From positions 1 through 64,000 of the forward strand of contig NZGF01000050.1 in assembly GCA_002690915.1 (NCBI GenBank): 64,000 nucleotides of DNA. The letters are read 5' to 3'. The notes under the pieces are model-generated. The model was not told where the DNA came from. It searched no databases and saw only the letters and a list, made by a program, of their open reading frames with translations. Positions 27,007-35,832 of the stretch are shown one piece after another. Numbering within the stretch: position 1 is the stretch's first letter; every line of letters starts with the position of its first letter. The translations under genes were made by a program, and so were the position numbers. This DNA is from Crocinitomicaceae bacterium. GTDB taxonomy: Bacteria; Bacteroidota; Bacteroidia; Flavobacteriales_D; Sanyastnellaceae.

Positions 27007-28503
27007 ATGACGTGCAATCGGATTATTGTGTTGGCAGCCGGACGGGCCACACGTATGCGTACCAGTGCCGCATCGGCTGAGTCCACGCGCTTCGTCCAAG
27101 ATGCATTGGAACGGCCCAAGCCCATGATCCGGGTGGGACCCAATAATGAACCCATGCTGCAGCTCATCCTTGAGCAAGCCCTTCGAGCAGGGTTCACAGA
27201 AGCAACCGTGGTCATTGCACCCAACGACACCATCACGTCTTCATTCCTGCAGGAGTGGGGCTGTCAAGGCCGGGGGATGCGCATCAGAACGGCGGTGCAA
27301 TCTGAACCCAAGGGTACAGGCCATGCGGTCCAATGCGCGCTTGAGAGCGACCCGGTGCCGCCCGGAGCCATGTGGGTATTGGCGAACGGAGACAACTTGC
27401 CCACACGATCGGCATTAGCGCGTTTGCGGATAGAGGGCTCAGGTCCGGCTGTGTTGGCTTACGATCGGGATGCGTTGGGCTTAGACCCGAACAAAACAAT
27501 GGCTTTTGCAGTGCTGGAAGGCGATGGTTCCACGGTGCACCGCATCACTGAGAAGCCGGATGCTGCGATTGTAGATCGCTTGGCCGAGAGCGGTTCGGTT
27601 CGCGTTTCAATGAACTACTTCCGCCTTGAAGTCGATCGGCTAAAGGCACACTTGGCGGCCTTGGAGCCGCATCGAGAACGCGGCGAACTCGAGCTGCCCA
27701 CCGCATTGCAAGCGATGATGGATGCCGGTGCAGGACTGACACAGATCAACGTGGCAGAAGAAGTGTTGGATTTGACTCGCATTCAAGACGTTGCGTGGGT
27801 CCAAGCTGGATTGCACCTGCTTGAACCGTACCAGTTGGAGGTGTGTGCGAGTTCTCCGATGGATGTCCGAACGGCCGCAGCGGCCGGTGCTCAGCGTGTT
27901 GAATTGTGCGCGCATTGGGAGTGCGGCGGATTGACTCCCACGGAAGCGGACATTCGCATGGCGAGTGCGGTAGGTTTACCGGTGCACGCGCTCATCCGAA
28001 GCCGCGCCGGCCACTTTGTTTACAGCGCAGAGGAGAAAGAATTGATGACGGCCCAAATCGAGGCTTCATTGGCTGCCGGCGCCGTCCGGGTGGTGGTGGG
28101 CGCCTTGCAGGCCGATGGAACGTGGGATACGCCATTGTTGAGCCGCTGGGTGGAAGCATTTGGTGCCCACCGCATCGTAATCCACCGGGCATTTGATGCC
28201 TGTACGGATTGGGAGGGCGCAGCGACGTCGTTGAAGGCACTCGGTGTGCGCCGATTCTTGACCAGCGGCGGCGAACCCCTTGCTTGGAACGGGCGCGATC
28301 GCATTCGTCATTTGGCAGCGGAAGGTTTTGACGTGACGGTCGGGAGTGGCGTTGTGCCTGAGCAGCTGGCGGATTGGATGGATATTGGCATCACTCAATT
28401 TCATGCCTCATGCAGAGAAGTGGACGATCGTGCGACGGCGTTGTTTGACGGAAAGGCTAGTAAGGTCAGTCCGGCTTCGGTAAGGCGCTGGTTCAATCGG
28501 TGA
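27007..28503 (+). CDS. Sugar nucleotidyltransferase fused to CutC-family domain
   Basis: N-half NRIIVLAAGRATRM...ERPKPMIRV...VLANGDN (NTP transferase); C-half LEVCASSPMDVRTAAAAGAQRVELCAHWECGGLTPTEADIR...VHALIRSRAGHFVYSAEE...VGALQADGTWD...IHRAFDACTDW...RFLTSGG...VTVGSGV...FHASC (CutC signature). Alternative starts 26965/26989. Confidence 0.88.
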   Translation: MTCNRIIVLAAGRATRMRTSAASAESTRFVQDALERPKPMIRVGPNNEPMLQLILEQALRAGFTEATVVIAPNDTITSSFLQEWGCQGRGMRIRTAVQSEPKGTGHAVQCALESDPVPPGAMWVLANGDNLPTRSALARLRIEGSGPAVLAYDRDALGLDPNKTMAFAVLEGDGSTVHRITEKPDAAIVDRLAESGSVRVSMNYFRLEVDRLKAHLAALEPHRERGELELPTALQAMMDAGAGLTQINVAEEVLDLTRIQDVAWVQAGLHLLEPYQLEVCASSPMDVRTAAAAGAQRVELCAHWECGGLTPTEADIRMASAVGLPVHALIRSRAGHFVYSAEEKELMTAQIEASLAAGAVRVVVGALQADGTWDTPLLSRWVEAFGAHRIVIHRAFDACTDWEGAATSLKALGVRRFLTSGGEPLAWNGRDRIRHLAAEGFDVTVGSGVVPEQLADWMDIGITQFHASCREVDDRATALFDGKASKVSPASVRRWFNR

Positions 28504-28530
28504 TTGGTAGGCGGTATGCTATTTTGCACC

Positions 28531-30741
28531 ATGGAAAAACCCTTGCTGATATTTGCTCTTGCTCTTCTTCTAGGGGCATGCGCTCCACTTGCAGAGGCAC
28601 CCCCATTGGAACTCATCCCGCATCCGATAAGCTGGAATCCGGGCCAGAGCACTTGTTCCCTCTCCGGTACATGGAACTTGGAAGTGGCGGAAGAATGGAA
28701 GGATGAGCGGGGTTTTTGGTTGGATTGGCTGGTGGCTGATTCCGATGGGAATGAAGGGAAGGCCGTGGTGGTGATCATGGAGCGAGCACACGGCATGGAA
28801 CCCGAGGCGTATGCGCTTGCCATTCGCCCGGAGGGGATCCGCATCGAAGCCGGCTCGGAACACGGGGCGTTTCATGCTTTGACGACGTTGCGTTCCCTCG
28901 TCCTGACAAGTGGAGGTGTCTTGCCGTGCGGCGACCTGGTGGATGCGCCACGGTTCGCGCACCGGGGGTTGCTGCTGGATTGTTGCCGGCATTTTATGGA
29001 ACCGGATTTTGTCAAGCGCATGATTGATTTGCTGGCGTTGCACAAAATGAGCGTTTTGCATTGGCATCTCACGGAAGACCAGGGATGGCGTGTTGAAATT
29101 GATGCTTATCCCGATTTGACCCAAAAGGGCGCATGGCGGACCGAAGCGGATGGCAGCCAACACGGCGGTTTTTACACCAAGGAGGAAATCCGTGACATCG
29201 TCGCCTACGCAGCCCAGCGCCATATTGAAGTCATCCCCGAAATCGAGCTCCCGGGCCACAGCCGAGCGGCATTGGCTGCTTACCCTTGGCTCGGTTGCAC
29301 AGGTGAGGCCATGGAGGTGCCGAACGACTGGGGGGTTTTTAAGGACATTTACTGCGCAGGGCAGGATACGACCTTGGCGTTCTTGAAAACCGTGCTTGAT
29401 GAGGTGATGGAGCTTTTTCCCTCCGAATACATCCACATCGGAGGAGATGAGGCACCCAAGGTGCGCTGGGAGCAATGCCCTAGATGCCAGAAGCGCATTG
29501 CGGATGAAGGCCTGCACGACACGCACGAATTGCAGTCGTGGTTTATTGGTGAAATCGGCCGTTACCTCGAAGCGCATGGCCGAAAGATGATCGGTTGGGA
29601 TGAAATCCTGGAAGGTGGGTTGCCCGCGGATGCCACGGTGCAGTCGTGGCGCGGTATGGACGGCGGCCGCGATGCGGTGGCAATGGGCCACGACGCCATC
29701 ATGTCGCCAACGTCGCACTGTTATTTTGACTACCCAGTGGAGTCCACAGACCTGGAGAAAGTCTATGGGTTTGAACCCGAACCGGAGGGCCTCAACGGCA
29801 GCGGCCAAATCCTTGGAGGGGAGTGCAACATGTGGAGCGAACGGGCCCCACAGCACCTAGTGGAATCTAAAGTATTTCCGCGCCTCGTGGCCATGGCAGA
29901 GGTACTTTGGAGTCCGCCATCAACTAAGAGTTGGCGGGGCTTCCAAGAGCGTATGGAATCTCATTATGGCCGATTGGATGCTTGGGAGGTTGCCTATGGA
30001 TGGGAGACGGTTCCAATGGCGTTGGAATGGAAAAAGGGTCACACTCCAAACAGCCTTCAGGTCCAAATCGTTCCCGCCATGTTCGGCGTGGATGGAATCG
30101 GGGATTTTGTGTTGCGCAGGGGGAGCACAGCAGCAGCGGCCCTGGGTATGGAGGAATTTCATTCCGTTGAAGGAGAGGGGGAGTTGCGGGTCACATTGTC
30201 GCGCAAAGGCGCATCGATGGGAGATCTCTTGGTGTTTCCACTGGCCGGTCACGCCGGCGCATTTCGAGCGGTCGAATTGGACCATGAAATCAATGCTTAC
30301 TACCCCGGGCGAGGGTCACAGGGCCTAGCGGACGGGCGGCTGGGTTCGGATGATTTTCGCGATGGTTCTTGGCAGGCCGCCAATGGCCAGCATATGGGTG
30401 TCACCGTGGAGTTGGATGCCCCAACCCAAATTGATTCATTGAGTATGCAAGTGTACCGGTACCAGGACGCGTGGATTTTCCTGCCGGATTCGGTGCGGTT
30501 CCAGTGGTCCGTAGATGGTGAACATTGGGACGGTGAGTGGCGGGAGCAACCGTTTGGGTCGCCCACCTTTGACCCCAGCGAAGCCCAGGATGTAAATCGC
30601 TTGGTTATCCCTGTTGGTGAAACGGCACGTTGGGTGCGATTCGAAGCCCGCAACCCCGGTCCTTGCCCCGATTGGCATGACGGCGCGAGTTCAGCTACGT
30701 GGCTGTTTCTGGATGAATTGGTGGTGCACAGCCAACCTTAA
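28531..30741 (+). CDS. Glycoside hydrolase family 20 beta-N-acetylhexosaminidase lipoprotein
   Basis: MEKPLLIFALALLLGACAP lipobox; RFAHRGLLLDCCRHFMEPDFVKRMIDLLALHKMSVLHWHLTEDQGWRVEI; catalytic YIHIGGDEAPKVRW; C-terminal F5/8C-like segment. Confidence 0.93.
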   Translation: MEKPLLIFALALLLGACAPLAEAPPLELIPHPISWNPGQSTCSLSGTWNLEVAEEWKDERGFWLDWLVADSDGNEGKAVVVIMERAHGMEPEAYALAIRPEGIRIEAGSEHGAFHALTTLRSLVLTSGGVLPCGDLVDAPRFAHRGLLLDCCRHFMEPDFVKRMIDLLALHKMSVLHWHLTEDQGWRVEIDAYPDLTQKGAWRTEADGSQHGGFYTKEEIRDIVAYAAQRHIEVIPEIELPGHSRAALAAYPWLGCTGEAMEVPNDWGVFKDIYCAGQDTTLAFLKTVLDEVMELFPSEYIHIGGDEAPKVRWEQCPRCQKRIADEGLHDTHELQSWFIGEIGRYLEAHGRKMIGWDEILEGGLPADATVQSWRGMDGGRDAVAMGHDAIMSPTSHCYFDYPVESTDLEKVYGFEPEPEGLNGSGQILGGECNMWSERAPQHLVESKVFPRLVAMAEVLWSPPSTKSWRGFQERMESHYGRLDAWEVAYGWETVPMALEWKKGHTPNSLQVQIVPAMFGVDGIGDFVLRRGSTAAAALGMEEFHSVEGEGELRVTLSRKGASMGDLLVFPLAGHAGAFRAVELDHEINAYYPGRGSQGLADGRLGSDDFRDGSWQAANGQHMGVTVELDAPTQIDSLSMQVYRYQDAWIFLPDSVRFQWSVDGEHWDGEWREQPFGSPTFDPSEAQDVNRLVIPVGETARWVRFEARNPGPCPDWHDGASSATWLFLDELVVHSQP

Positions 30742-33700
30742 CACGGCTGCCCCCATACGGTCAACATACCGAGCAAATCGCCAGTGTTGATATCCCCGCT
30801 GCCGTCTAAATCCAACACGGGGGAGGCTCCGTTGCCACCCACGTCTACAGCTTCCCCAAAGTGTACGAGCAACAGAAGCAAATCCGGCAAGTTGCGTAGG
30901 CCGTCGGAGTTGAAGTCACCGGGGCACAAACAGGGGTAGCCACCGGCTTCAAAACAGTCGGTGCCGAGCAAAGGGAAAGCATACTGCTCTGCCAACAAGA
31001 AAGCGTCCATGCCCAGCACCTCTCCCATGGCTCGACCGGGGAAATCATCGATGGGCGGGTGAATGCCACCCCATATGCGCGACAGCGCGCTTTGATCGGC
31101 CGCATCGCGGTAGGTGGCCCATTGCAATTCAAAATCCATAGACGGCCCGTCCTCAAAGACGAGGAATTCGTGGGCTTCCACCGGAAACGCTCCCAGGCCT
31201 CCGGGGAAGTAGGCATCGCCCGTCAAGGCGGTCAGCACCTCAGCTGCCGCTCGACTGAATGTCGAGTGTCCGCTCACGTAGCCGGCGAAAGGTGGCGTGA
31301 CAAAGGTCGGACGCTGGTACGGCCACCACTCGCGGGCACGTATCCAATCCACGCCTGCCCACTGCAGAGCCGGAACCCCAATGTAATCCGGTCCTTTCCA
31401 GCACCGGATTTTCATCTCGTACAGGTGCTCGTTGTTGGGACCGCGGAGTTCTATGGGATCTTCTGGACTGATTTGTTCAATGTGTCCCGGGATGATGGGC
31501 AAGCCCGCTCCGTGGTAGTTTGGAAGCTCCGGGTCCGTGCATTGCCCACGGTCGGCCATCCAGCGCAACGCTGAAACCGGTCGGACGTAGTCGTGCCAGC
31601 CTTTGCAACTCCAAGCGGCAATCGCCGCATCGTGCATGGCGCCGCCCATGGAGAAGTAGGCGATGACGTCCCAGTCTAGGGCATTGAGCGGCTCGCCTAG
31701 GCCGCGCCATTTGCGTTGCAATTCGGGTTGGTCGTTGACGTAGTTCAGGAGGGTAAACCAGTGTCCGGGCGGGGTTTCCGAATCCGGTCCGTCAGCCCAG
31801 TATTCTGCCAGCACCCGGGTGAAGTCTCCACGCAAGACCGGCTGTGCAGCGTAAGGTTCGCCTGATACAGGATTGAACGGGTGCCCGGGTTCCACACCTG
31901 CAGCAACAGGAACGCCATCGACAGCATAATAATCGCGAGCTTCTTCCACACTGCTGGGCAAGAATCCATTCCAGCTGAATGCGCCGGGTCCGATGTCCCA
32001 CACCACGGAATCGGCGGGATCGAGGTGAGAGGCCCACAGGGCAACGAGGGTATGCCCCCATTTGTAATCGCTTTCCAGTCCTGTTTCTTCGTTCGGATTG
32101 ATTTGCGCGGGAGGCCCGGGATCGTGGTACACGGTGTAGGTACTCCCGAGCCGTTCAAATTGAGCCGTATCTGCCGCTGTCATTGCAAAAGGCTGGACGT
32201 CCCCCCATTCCGGGCTCAGGAAGTCTGGTGAGATGTTCGAGCCTTCGTTCCCCGATTGGTCGATGAATTCGGCCAATTGCAGGGGTTGCCAGCGGTTCGG
32301 GAAAAACATGTTGGGGTTGCCTGGTTCGTCCATCACCAGGTTCCAATTCATGGGATTGTAGTAGGTATTTTGGTAGTCGATGACTTCAAACGATCCGTCT
32401 TGGAGTCCGTATGCGATGTAATTTTCGGCGAGGTAATTGCCCAGTGAAGCCGCTCGCTCCATCCACGTTCCATTCGTGTAGTCGGTCTCGTGCCATGCCG
32501 TGTCGTAGCCGAGTGCTTCCATTTGGCTGTCGATGTGTGTGGTGATTCGCTCAGCACGTGGGGCGTTTACAAAGCGGTGCTGGAGCAGCCGGTACACCCC
32601 GTAGCTGATGCTCAATCGGCGTGCCGCTTGCCGATTTTCCGCTTCGATGTCGGGCGAACCATCAAAGGGGCACGTGTAATTTCCTTGTTGGTTGCCCAAG
32701 AGCCATGGCTGAGCGCCCACAATGGTATCCGCACCCCATGCCGCCCACGCGTCGTACATCAGGGCTGAGGTGTGCCAAAGGTTACGCGCATGCACTGTGG
32801 GCCGGGCCCAGTCGTGCCGAATACTGAGCAGCGTAGCTTCGTTCCAGATCCGGGCGACGCTGTGGGTCGCAAGGGTCGGGAAATCCGGAAGGGGACTGCC
32901 TGAACAATCCAATCCAGCCGAGGGGAAGAAGCACGTTCCATCGTCCACCGTCGCAGCCATTTCGTAATTGCACGCATCCGCATTGGTGCAGCCGTTGGTC
33001 AACCAAGGTTCAGCACCCGGCTCAAGTACAGTGTGGATGCTGTCGGCGGCAAACGGTCCGTGCGTGGAGAAGCCGCCGGTGGGCCAGCGAACCACGATAG
33101 AGTCGACGCTGGTCGCAGCGCCCAAACCCATGTGCACATCAAATGAGCTCGAACCGCTGTAGCCCTGCCCGCAATGGATTTCATCGTAGCGGGTTTGGCC
33201 ATCGAAGTGGGCTTCAATGCGCGCTCCGATGGCCGACCGATTGGATGAAGTTCCCTCGAGTCGGAAGCCAATGAAGTGCCCGTTGGTGTTGAGGTTTTCC
33301 AAGATTTGAAATCCCGGCTGGGTGGGAGATCCGGTGGTGGCTATGGCGAGGTCCCAGTCCCCATCTCCATCTAAATCACCCGCTGCCAGTCCGTAATCGC
33401 TGTGGTTGTGTTCCAGCACCGCATCCCCCTCGCTGACCCAGGCGAACGTGCTATCGCCCAGGCCGCGGTACAGACGATTGGACGTTGGGGCAAATGCGTA
33501 GTCGTTCACGATGTACAGGTCGGTTTCGGCATCGTGGTCGTAGTCGAAAAAGATGCATCCCCACGTCATACCGGAATCATCCACGCCTGCATCCTCTGCG
33601 ATGGCGGTGAACGTGCCGTCGCCGTTATTCAAGAACAGCTCGCTCGGGTATAGATCGGTAATGTAGAGGTCCATCCAACCGTCGTGGTTGATGTCCGCTG

Positions 33701-34478
33701 CGTCGACCCCCATGCAGTTGCCCTGGTAATCAAGTCCAACACCTGCTGCATCTTGAGTGAAACTGCCTTGGCCGTCATTCCTGAAAAAGTTGTTGACTTG
33801 GTTGCCATCGTGTGTAGCATACAAATCCACATCTCCATCGTTGTCAGCATCAAAAAATAACGCCCCCATGCCGATTCCGGTATCCACCGTTCCAGAGGGA
33901 AAGGTGACGTTTTGGAAGCCGGTTCCTTCCAGGTTCCGCAGCATGGCGTTGTGGCTATTTATGTTGACTACGTACAAATCCAACCAGCCGTCTCCATCGA
34001 TGTCTGCCGCGTGCAGGCTCCGGCACGGCCCAGCATTCCCAGCATTCCACGTGTCTGTGGCATCGGTGAAGGTGCCGTCCCCGTTGTTTAGAAAGAGCCG
34101 ATTCGGATCTAGGTAATTACCGGTGATCAAATCCAACCATCCGTCATTATTGAAGTCCGCCCATATGACGGCATTGGTCGTTCCCTCATCCGCTACCCCT
34201 GCTGGAATTGCAACTTCTTCGAATTGCATGCCACCGAGGTTCCGGAATAAGCGGTTGGGGGCAAACTTGGTGCCCACGTAGATGTCCTCACGTCCGTCGC
34301 GATCGAAATCTCCGATGGCGACAGCATGGTGCAAGCCATCCACTGCAACCCCCGCTGCTTCAGAAATGTCTTCGAATAGGTCTTGAGCACAGGCCAGGTG
34401 TCCCAGATGCCCCAAAAATAACAGGCACATCATTCTATTGAAAGCAGTCGACAACCGGTGGCGTGGGGTAGGATTCAT
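30738..34478 (-). CDS. FG-GAP/ASPIC-UnbV repeat + vanadium-dependent haloperoxidase (PAP2-like) multidomain protein with dockerin-like C-terminus
   Basis: FG-GAP repeats (DFDRDGREDIYVGTKFAPNRLFRNLG, DIDGDGWLDLYVVNINSHNAMLRN); UnbV-like IGARIEAHFDGQTRYDEIHCGQGYSGSSSFDVHMGLG; GCTNADACNYEMAATVDDGTC; PAP2/VHPO residues HDYVRPVSALR, GYVSGHSTFSRAAAEVL, SRIWGGIHPPIDD; C-term DFNSDGLRNLPDLLLLLVHFG...DLDGSGDINTGDLLGMLTVWG. Confidence 0.87.
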   Translation of the reverse strand: MNPTPRHRLSTAFNRMMCLLFLGHLGHLACAQDLFEDISEAAGVAVDGLHHAVAIGDFDRDGREDIYVGTKFAPNRLFRNLGGMQFEEVAIPAGVADEGTTNAVIWADFNNDGWLDLITGNYLDPNRLFLNNGDGTFTDATDTWNAGNAGPCRSLHAADIDGDGWLDLYVVNINSHNAMLRNLEGTGFQNVTFPSGTVDTGIGMGALFFDADNDGDVDLYATHDGNQVNNFFRNDGQGSFTQDAAGVGLDYQGNCMGVDAADINHDGWMDLYITDLYPSELFLNNGDGTFTAIAEDAGVDDSGMTWGCIFFDYDHDAETDLYIVNDYAFAPTSNRLYRGLGDSTFAWVSEGDAVLEHNHSDYGLAAGDLDGDGDWDLAIATTGSPTQPGFQILENLNTNGHFIGFRLEGTSSNRSAIGARIEAHFDGQTRYDEIHCGQGYSGSSSFDVHMGLGAATSVDSIVVRWPTGGFSTHGPFAADSIHTVLEPGAEPWLTNGCTNADACNYEMAATVDDGTCFFPSAGLDCSGSPLPDFPTLATHSVARIWNEATLLSIRHDWARPTVHARNLWHTSALMYDAWAAWGADTIVGAQPWLLGNQQGNYTCPFDGSPDIEAENRQAARRLSISYGVYRLLQHRFVNAPRAERITTHIDSQMEALGYDTAWHETDYTNGTWMERAASLGNYLAENYIAYGLQDGSFEVIDYQNTYYNPMNWNLVMDEPGNPNMFFPNRWQPLQLAEFIDQSGNEGSNISPDFLSPEWGDVQPFAMTAADTAQFERLGSTYTVYHDPGPPAQINPNEETGLESDYKWGHTLVALWASHLDPADSVVWDIGPGAFSWNGFLPSSVEEARDYYAVDGVPVAAGVEPGHPFNPVSGEPYAAQPVLRGDFTRVLAEYWADGPDSETPPGHWFTLLNYVNDQPELQRKWRGLGEPLNALDWDVIAYFSMGGAMHDAAIAAWSCKGWHDYVRPVSALRWMADRGQCTDPELPNYHGAGLPIIPGHIEQISPEDPIELRGPNNEHLYEMKIRCWKGPDYIGVPALQWAGVDWIRAREWWPYQRPTFVTPPFAGYVSGHSTFSRAAAEVLTALTGDAYFPGGLGAFPVEAHEFLVFEDGPSMDFELQWATYRDAADQSALSRIWGGIHPPIDDFPGRAMGEVLGMDAFLLAEQYAFPLLGTDCFEAGGYPCLCPGDFNSDGLRNLPDLLLLLVHFGEAVDVGGNGASPVLDLDGSGDINTGDLLGMLTVWGQPC

Positions 34479-34697
34479 GAACCTCGCTCAAAGGTAGGCT
34501 TGCTTGCTTTGATTTTTCGCGCGAAGGGCATGAATGGAGAATCCGGTAAAAAGCCTTACAACCTCCTTTGACTACAAAATAAACATTTTAGTCGACTTAT
34601 TTTGCTGTTAATGGAAAATATTTATGTAATATCGCGTCGTGTTTTGATGCGAGGTTTGCAGGCGTCGTTATCGAAATACGAGTAGATTGTTAGGGTG

Positions 34698-34727
34698 AAA
34701 GGGCGCAGGGGTGCGCCCTTTCTGTTT
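34698..34727 (+). terminator. Intrinsic terminator-like hairpin (10-bp stem, GGGG loop, T-rich tail)
   Basis: aaagggcgca-gggg-tgcgccctttctgtttctt; no annotated + gene immediately upstream. Confidence 0.6.
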
Positions 34728-34742
34728 CTTTCCCTGAGGGGC

Positions 34743-34772
34743 TTGTGCACATTGGAATAAATGCTATATTTG
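34743..34772 (+). promoter_or_regulatory. Bacteroidota-type promoter for rpsT (TTG-N19-TATATTTG)
   Basis: TTG at 34743-34745, 19-nt spacer, TATATTTG (TAnnTTTG consensus) at 34765-34772; start codon at 34807. Confidence 0.65.
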
Positions 34773-34806
34773 CACCCCCTTAATGGGATAATACAGACGA
34801 AAGCTT

Positions 34807-35058
34807 ATGGCTCATCACAAATCCTCATTGAAGCGCATCCGCTCTGATCGCAAGAAAGCGGCGCGCAACCGTTACCAACACAAAACAGTGCGAAACGCAG
34901 TCCGCGCACTCCGTGCAACCACCGATGCGAAAAAGGCAGCAGAGATGCTTCCTGTGGTTGCAGCGATGTTGGACAAGTTGGCGAAGAACAACGTGATCCA
35001 CAAGAACAAAGCCTCAAACCTCAAATCCAGCCTCGCCGTACATGTAGCGAAGCTTTGA
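34807..35058 (+). CDS. rpsT: 30S ribosomal protein S20
   Basis: [35 protein letters not shown]...[15 protein letters not shown], typical S20. Confidence 0.96.
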   Translation: MAHHKSSLKRIRSDRKKAARNRYQHKTVRNAVRALRATTDAKKAAEMLPVVAAMLDKLAKNNVIHKNKASNLKSSLAVHVAKL

Positions 35059-35082
35059 GTGCATCGACATAGCATTGAAATT

Positions 35083-35108
35083 AGCCCCCTAGATTAGGGG
35101 GCTTTTTT
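35083..35108 (+). terminator. Intrinsic terminator downstream of rpsT
   Basis: agccccctagattagggggctttttt: 8-9 bp perfect stem followed by six T. Confidence 0.85.
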
Positions 35109-35127
35109 ATGCTCAAAAAAGAAGACG

Positions 35128-35799
35128 ATGGAGCATGAGCGCCAAGTATTGATGCCGAGAGAGAAATTACTGTTGGCCGGACCACAGGAGTTGGGCGTGG
35201 CTGAATTAATTACTGTTTTGCTGGGTTCAGGCGTTCAGGGCCAGCCGGTGCATAAGGCGGCTCAGGATTTACTCGAGCTTGTGCAGGGAGACTTGGCGGT
35301 GCTTTCCTCGATTCCTCCCTTGGGCATGACGGAAGTTCAGGGTATCGGCCGCGCAAAAGCCCTTCAATTGTCAGCGGCATTGGAACTGGGTAGACGTCGG
35401 CAGATGACGGTCCCGCCCAACGGCTCCTTCATCCGTTCGTCAGTTGACGTGTTTGAGCGCTTCGCCATCCGATTGTCGGATTTGGGCCATGAGGAATTTT
35501 GGCTGGTGCTTTTGCGGCGCTCCAATGCGATTATGGCCGAAGTCATGGTCAGCAAGGGAGGGTTGACGGGCACGGTAGCCGATCCCAAGCTTATCTTTTC
35601 CAAGGCCCTCGCGATGCGAGCTGCTGGAATCATTGCCGTGCACAACCACCCGTCTGGCAATGTTCGACCCAGTCGATCCGACCGAGAGCTCACAAAAAAT
35701 CTTCAATGGGCAGGTGAAATGTTGGATTGTCCGTTGCTTGATCACTTGATTGTTTCCCGCAACCGTTACTTTAGCTTCGCTGACGAAGGCGAGCTTTGA
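35128..35799 (+). CDS. radC: RadC family (JAB/MPN domain) protein
   Basis: MPREKLLLAGPQELGVAELITVLLGSGVQG...; JAMM motif HNHPSGNVRPSRSD. Confidence 0.93.
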   Translation: MEHERQVLMPREKLLLAGPQELGVAELITVLLGSGVQGQPVHKAAQDLLELVQGDLAVLSSIPPLGMTEVQGIGRAKALQLSAALELGRRRQMTVPPNGSFIRSSVDVFERFAIRLSDLGHEEFWLVLLRRSNAIMAEVMVSKGGLTGTVADPKLIFSKALAMRAAGIIAVHNHPSGNVRPSRSDRELTKNLQWAGEMLDCPLLDHLIVSRNRYFSFADEGEL

Positions 35800-35832
35800 T
35801 TTCGCCGCTGTGTCAGCCATTTATCGATTGAA

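Noticed and set aside
26659-27177. 172-aa minus-strand ORF spanning the GHMP kinase/NTase junction
   Set aside because: Antisense to two recognised enzymes; composition typical of a shadow frame.
28570-29856. 428-aa minus-strand ORF antisense to GH20
   Set aside because: Shadow ORF opposite a clear GH20 coding frame; no recognisable domain.
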